Below, piece by piece: positions 7,438 through 10,503 of a DNA stretch of 10,503 nt. Positions within the stretch are counted from its first letter, which is position 1. Every line of letters begins with the position of its first letter. Both the position numbers and the translations under genes were made by a program. The notes under the pieces are model-generated. The model worked only from the letters and a program-made list of their open reading frames with translations, was not told where the DNA came from and ran no database searches. The DNA lies in contig JAGDBE010000004.1 of NCBI GenBank assembly GCA_017959195.1, forward strand, positions 1 through 10,503. Direction: 5' to 3'. This DNA is from Clostridia bacterium. Lineage in GTDB: Bacteria; Bacillota; Clostridia; Oscillospirales; CAG-382.

Positions 7438-7466
7438 TTGCTTTTTTCCGCGTATTCGTTTATAAT
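7438..7466 (+). promoter_or_regulatory. Promoter of the rlmI-like gene
   Basis: TTGCTT (7438-7443) and a perfect TATAAT (7461-7466) are 17 bases apart on the plus strand, placing transcription start near 7473. This leaves only about 22 bases of leader before the preferred ATG at 7495. It is divergent from the pheST promoter, with about 45 bases between the two -35 boxes and no recognisable operator in between. Confidence 0.75.
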
Positions 7467-7480
7467 ATAAAAAGGAATGC

Positions 7481-7486
7481 GAGGAG
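7481..7486 (+). promoter_or_regulatory. Shine-Dalgarno deciding the rlmI-like start
   Basis: GAGGAG lies 8 bases before the ATG at 7495, an ideal spacing. The ATG at 7489 would be only 2 bases away, and the ATG at 7477 lies upstream of the site and only about 4 bases from the predicted transcription start. The site therefore favours 7495. Confidence 0.75.
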
Positions 7487-7494
7487 AAATGATT

Positions 7495-8667
7495 ATGCCT
7501 TATAACGTGTATTTGAAAAAGAATGAAGATAAGAGAATAAGACAGGGCTTTGCGTGGGTATATGCAAACGAAGCGGCAAAAATCGAGGGCAAGGGCAGAA
7601 ACGGAGACATAGCGTGCGTTTTTGACTGCAATAACTCCTATCTCGGAAAGGGATACATAAATCACCTTTCAAAGATTCTTGTGCGCATATTCATAAGAGA
7701 CGAAAGCGAGCCGACGGAGGAACTTTTCGAAAACAGAATAAGAAAGGCAAAGGAATTGCGCGAAAAACTCGGTTACGGTAATTGCTACCGCGCGGTTTTT
7801 TCGGAATCCGATAACCTCCCGGGACTTATAGTCGATAAATACGCGGATATTTTGTGCGTTCAGATATTGACGCTCGGTATGGAATTAAATAAGGATAAGA
7901 TTATATCGGCTCTCGTAAAGGTTTTTAACCCGAAAGGCATATATGAGAGAAGCGATACTGCTTCAAGAGAGAAAGAGGGACTTAAACAGTTCAAGGGAAA
8001 ACTTTACGGAGAATTCGATACGAGGACCGAAATCGAAGAAAACGGCCTTAGAATGACGGTTGACCTCGAAAACGGACAAAAAACGGGTTATTTCCTCGAC
8101 CAGAAGGAAAACAGATTTGCAGTAAGGCGTTACTGCAAAGACGCGGAAGTGCTCGATCTTTTCTGCAACGTCGGCGGCTTTTCGGTTAATGCCGCTTTTG
8201 CGGGCGCAAAAAGCGTTACCGCCGTTGATATTTCCGAAAGAGCGCTTGACGAAGTAAAAATGAATGCAAAACTTAACGGCTTTGAAGACGTAATACAGAC
8301 GAAGTGCGCCGACGTGTTCGAAGCGCTAAGGGAGTATAAAAAGGAAAACCGCAAATTCGACGTCGTGATACTTGACCCGCCTGCATTCTGCAAGAGCGCT
8401 GACGACGTGAAGAACGCTTACAGAGGATATAAGGATATAAACATACTCGGAATGAAGCTCGTAAAAGAGGGCGGATATCTCGTGACGGCTTCGTGTACGC
8501 ATTATATTTCAATAGCTCTTTTTGAAAAGATGCTGAAAGAAGCGTCGGCGCAGAGCGGCGTTTCGGCAAGGGTGACAGAGATAAAGACTCAGTCGCCCGA
8601 CCACGCGTCTCTTCTTTCCGCGGACGAAAGTACGTATCTTAAATTCTTTGTGCTTCAGATAGTATAA
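7495..8667 (+). CDS. rlmI: RlmI-family class I SAM-dependent rRNA (cytosine-C5) methyltransferase
   Basis: The product is a cytoplasmic S-adenosylmethionine-dependent methyltransferase of the COG1092 family, whose E. coli member RlmI makes m5C1962 in 23S rRNA. From the ATG at 7495 it is 390 residues, close to E. coli RlmI (396). An N-terminal PUA-like RNA-binding part (about 1-75) comes first, including RQGFAWVYANE and NSYLGKGYIN. A central region has GLIVDKYADIL and GYFLDQKENR. The Rossmann fold has motif I VLDLFCNVGGF (219-229), the acidic AVDIS (243-247) and motif IV VVILDPPAF (291-299). The predicted catalytic Cys334 lies in TASCTHY. The exact target base is inferred from the family, so the symbol is moderately certain. 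In-frame ATGs at 7477 and 7489 exist, but the Shine-Dalgarno favours 7495. It is a single-gene transcription unit divergent from pheST. Confidence 0.88.
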   Translation: MPYNVYLKKNEDKRIRQGFAWVYANEAAKIEGKGRNGDIACVFDCNNSYLGKGYINHLSKILVRIFIRDESEPTEELFENRIRKAKELREKLGYGNCYRAVFSESDNLPGLIVDKYADILCVQILTLGMELNKDKIISALVKVFNPKGIYERSDTASREKEGLKQFKGKLYGEFDTRTEIEENGLRMTVDLENGQKTGYFLDQKENRFAVRRYCKDAEVLDLFCNVGGFSVNAAFAGAKSVTAVDISERALDEVKMNAKLNGFEDVIQTKCADVFEALREYKKENRKFDVVILDPPAFCKSADDVKNAYRGYKDINILGMKLVKEGGYLVTASCTHYISIALFEKMLKEASAQSGVSARVTEIKTQSPDHASLLSADESTYLKFFVLQIV

Positions 8668-8697
8668 AAAAATCGGGGTTTAACCCCGATTTTATTT
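8665..8697. terminator. Bidirectional terminator between rlmI-like gene and apbE
   Basis: An inverted repeat (8669-8679 with 8683-8693; core ATCGGGGT/ACCCCGAT, TTA loop) has a T tract on both sides: TTTTATTTT on the plus strand and a run of seven Ts on the minus strand. It directly follows the rlmI-like stop (8665-8667). The far arm overlaps the apbE stop codon (8692-8694), so one hairpin serves two convergent genes. Confidence 0.92.
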
Positions 8698-9717
8698 TGC
8701 AGATTCAAGATAGGAAACCCCATCGAAGTATGCGTCGCCGAATAAAATAAAGTCGTCTTTTATTCCGCTTGTCGCATAAACCTTTCCGTCGTTTGTTACG
8801 AATATCGCTTCAAAATCATATATTTTCCGCTCGTAAAAATCGAGTGAATTCTCTACTCCCATGACGAAAAGCGCGGTGGAGAGGGCGTCGGAAATAAAGC
8901 CGTCAGGAGAGATTACGGCGACGCTTTTTACTCCCGAATCACTTGGATACCCGGTGTCGGGGTCGATTATATGATGATATATTTTCCCGTCTTTTTCGAA
9001 AAATCTCTCGTAATCGCCCGAAACCGAGACGGTTTTGTCGGTGCAGACTATATAACCGATAATGTCGTCAGTCATAAAAGGATTTTTTATGCCGATTTTC
9101 CACGCCGTGCCCGACTCGGAAGAACCGCATACGGAGACGTTGCCGCCGAAGTTGACGTACGCGTCGGAAACGCCGTTTTCCTTGAGGTATTCGATGATTT
9201 TTTGCGCCGAATAACCTTTCGCGCACGCGCCGAGGTCAATAACGGTATTTAAATCCTCTTTTGAGACGGTATTTCCGTCAATTTTGACTTTTCCGGGACT
9301 GCAGCAGGGGAGAATTTCGCTTATTTCACTGTCAGACGGTATATTTTTTTTGTTTGTGAAATCCCATAAATCGCTTATTGCGCCAAGGCATGGATTGAAT
9401 GCGTTATGCGTTTTTTCTGAAACGTCAAACGCGTTTTTTATCATAAAAACGAGCTCGTCAGACGCTTCTTCCGAAAGTGAAGCGTTTATCTTGTATAACT
9501 CGCTGCTTTCATCTTTTCTCGAAAAGATTTTTTCGTATGCTTTCGTCTTGTTCTCCGCGCTTTTTAAGAGTTCGCCGCTTGCGTCTTTTGCCGAAAGCGT
9601 AATGAACGTGTCCATGGCAAAAAAGGTGTCGGAATTGTATTTTTCCGCGCCGTTATCGCAGGAAGAAAGAATAAGAAGAAAAAAGACGGCGGAAAGAAGA
9701 ATAATATTAAGTTTCAT
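8692..9717 (-). CDS. apbE: ApbE family FAD:protein FMN transferase lipoprotein
   Basis: ApbE covalently attaches FMN from FAD to a Ser/Thr of extracytosolic redox proteins. The 341-residue protein starts with a lipoprotein signal peptide whose lipobox is LSSC (lipidated Cys20), so it should be tethered to the outer face of the membrane. Family hallmarks are DLGACAKGYS (161-170), NFGGNVSVCG (189-198), YHHIIDPDTGYP (247-258) and the Mg2+-site region ISDALSTALFVMG (275-287). The start overlaps the upstream Gx gene by 11 bases, with GAGG 6 bases ahead of the ATG. It is the last gene of the NusG-II/Gx/ApbE operon. No FMN-binding domain with the target Ser/Thr motif is encoded in the visible part, so its substrate must lie elsewhere, possibly just beyond the right edge. 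Confidence 0.96.
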   Translation of the reverse strand: MKLNIILLSAVFFLLILSSCDNGAEKYNSDTFFAMDTFITLSAKDASGELLKSAENKTKAYEKIFSRKDESSELYKINASLSEEASDELVFMIKNAFDVSEKTHNAFNPCLGAISDLWDFTNKKNIPSDSEISEILPCCSPGKVKIDGNTVSKEDLNTVIDLGACAKGYSAQKIIEYLKENGVSDAYVNFGGNVSVCGSSESGTAWKIGIKNPFMTDDIIGYIVCTDKTVSVSGDYERFFEKDGKIYHHIIDPDTGYPSDSGVKSVAVISPDGFISDALSTALFVMGVENSLDFYERKIYDFEAIFVTNDGKVYATSGIKDDFILFGDAYFDGVSYLESAK

Positions 9718-10255
9718 TTTTTTCCTCAGCCGTCCTTTCGGAAGAAAACAGTATTTCGGTGTTGTTTATGATAAGATTTATCAGCATTCCGCAGAAAGCG
9801 CCGCTGATTATGCTCGCTATGCATATTAAGAAAGCGTAGTAAAAAATCGCATTTCCTATAATGAAAAACGCGGCGAGAATCTGTCCCAGAGCGTGCGCAA
9901 GTGCGCAGACAGAGGAAATTCCTATAAAAGTAAACGTCTTTTTGTACGTATTGATTAATAATGCAAGCGCGATGAACGATAAAAGACCTCCGCATACCGA
10001 AAATGCGAGAGAGACCGGGTTTCCCGAGACGATAAAGACGATGAGCGTTTTGCACAGAAGTACGAGAAACGCTTTTTTCGTGCCGAGATAGTAGAAAGCG
10101 CAGGTTATGAAAATGTTTGCAAGCCCGAGTTTTACGCCCGGAAGCGCGGAAAGCGGGGACGGGATAAACGACTCGATTATTCCGGCGATTGCCGCAAGCG
10201 CGGTAAGGGCGGAAGCGAGTATGATGCCGTAGAATTTGCTTTTATCCTGCAACAA
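9707..10255 (-). CDS. Gx / HepI-type membrane protein (heptaprenyl diphosphate synthase component I family)
   Basis: This 182-residue integral membrane protein has about five or six hydrophobic segments. It carries the family signatures PGVKLGLANIF (39-49) and HALGQ (121-125). The family is annotated as heptaprenyl diphosphate synthase component I or Gx transporter, but the enzymatic name is historical and a transport or electron-transfer role is more plausible for a polytopic protein. In Gram-positive extracytosolic electron-transfer loci a protein of this family, called EetB, accompanies a NusG-domain-II protein, EetA. The start codon appears to be TTG (10255), or the adjacent TTG at 10252. 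There is no in-frame ATG until far into the protein. An AAGGG lies about 8 bases upstream. It overlaps the preceding gene by 14 bases and apbE by 11. Confidence 0.88.
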   Translation of the reverse strand: MLQDKSKFYGIILASALTALAAIAGIIESFIPSPLSALPGVKLGLANIFITCAFYYLGTKKAFLVLLCKTLIVFIVSGNPVSLAFSVCGGLLSFIALALLINTYKKTFTFIGISSVCALAHALGQILAAFFIIGNAIFYYAFLICIASIISGAFCGMLINLIINNTEILFSSERTAEEKNET

Positions 10256-10503
10256 CGTTCACGCCCTTTCCGTTTCCGTCTTTTGACGAAACTTTTTTAA
10301 TAACGACCTTGTTGGGAATGCAGATGATGCTCTCGCTGCCTGAAGAAGAAGCGCTTATTGACATGCCTTTACATGTTTTGTCGGGGCAGTCGGAGTCGGT
10401 AACGAATGCTTTTCCGTCTTGTATTTTCAGAGTCATTCCGACGTCGGGAATTTCCGTATCCGCGTCTTCAAGCAGAGAAAACCGCGCGTATTCTTTTCCG
10501 TCA
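10242..10503 (-). CDS. NusG domain II-containing protein (partial, N-terminus off window)
   Basis: The open frame runs to the window edge without a start, so the visible 86 residues are the C-terminal part and the in-frame ATG at 10436 is internal. The signature of NusG domain II is clear: VTDSDCPDKTCKG, then SESIICIPNKVVIKKV. Despite the name, these are not transcription factors but small proteins that usually have an N-terminal membrane anchor and an extracytoplasmic domain. The anchor, if present, lies off-window. The two cysteines in CPDKTC and a third in ICIPN are family-conserved. The neighbouring Gx gene overlaps its end by 14 bases, so the two are probably coupled. Members of this family are called EetA in Listeria-type electron-transfer loci, but the precise function is not established here. 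Confidence 0.85.
   Translation of the reverse strand, partial: DGKEYARFSLLEDADTEIPDVGMTLKIQDGKAFVTDSDCPDKTCKGMSISASSSGSESIICIPNKVVIKKVSSKDGNGKGVNVVAG

Noticed and set aside
7408..7665. Minus-strand open frame of 85 codons overlapping the rlmI-like 5' end
   Set aside because: It overlaps the divergent promoter and the methyltransferase start, has no convincing ribosome binding site, and the Phe/Ile/Tyr-rich product matches nothing I recognise.
9284..9829. Plus-strand open frame of 181 codons opposite apbE and the Gx gene
   Set aside because: It is antisense to two overlapping genes that match known families, and the Ser/Phe-rich product is what the reverse complement of such coding sequence yields.

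Overview
The window reads as a chromosomal segment of an anaerobic low-to-mid GC Gram-positive bacterium, most likely a Clostridia-class Firmicute. This is inferred from three things: the pheST operon has a T-box leader, the ATP synthase operon starts with an atpI-like gene in the usual bacterial order, and the right end carries a NusG-domain-II / Gx / ApbE cluster that is common in Clostridia. It is dense ordinary chromosome: no insertion sequence, phage gene, CRISPR array, rRNA or tRNA gene was seen.

Layout from left to right. Positions 1-3535 (minus strand) hold the F1Fo ATP synthase operon, transcribed atpI-like, atpB, atpE, atpF, atpH, atpA, with atpA running off the left edge. Genes are tightly packed, with overlaps at atpF/atpH and atpH/atpA. 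A near-consensus extended -10 promoter sits at 3580-3608. Upstream of it, a terminator (3622-3649) closes the pheST operon (3662-7086, minus strand), which encodes both subunits of phenylalanyl-tRNA synthetase. pheST is preceded by a T-box leader (about 7087-7358) with a UUC (Phe) specifier, an antiterminator element and a terminator, driven by its own extended -10 promoter.

Divergent from pheST, a plus-strand gene (7495-8667) encodes an RlmI-type rRNA cytosine-C5 methyltransferase. It converges on apbE, and the two share a bidirectional terminator. Positions 8692-10503 (minus strand) form the distal end of an operon, NusG-domain-II protein (partial), Gx/HepI-type membrane protein, then ApbE flavin transferase, with overlapping reading frames.

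The most informative points are two. The c subunit carries a second carboxylate (Glu31) besides the ion-binding Glu64, resembling the two-carboxylate Na+ rotor type. The NusG-II/Gx/ApbE module resembles parts of Gram-positive flavin-based extracytosolic electron-transfer loci. Both suggest an anaerobic, possibly Na+-linked membrane energetics. I found no strong evidence of a wholly undescribed system.
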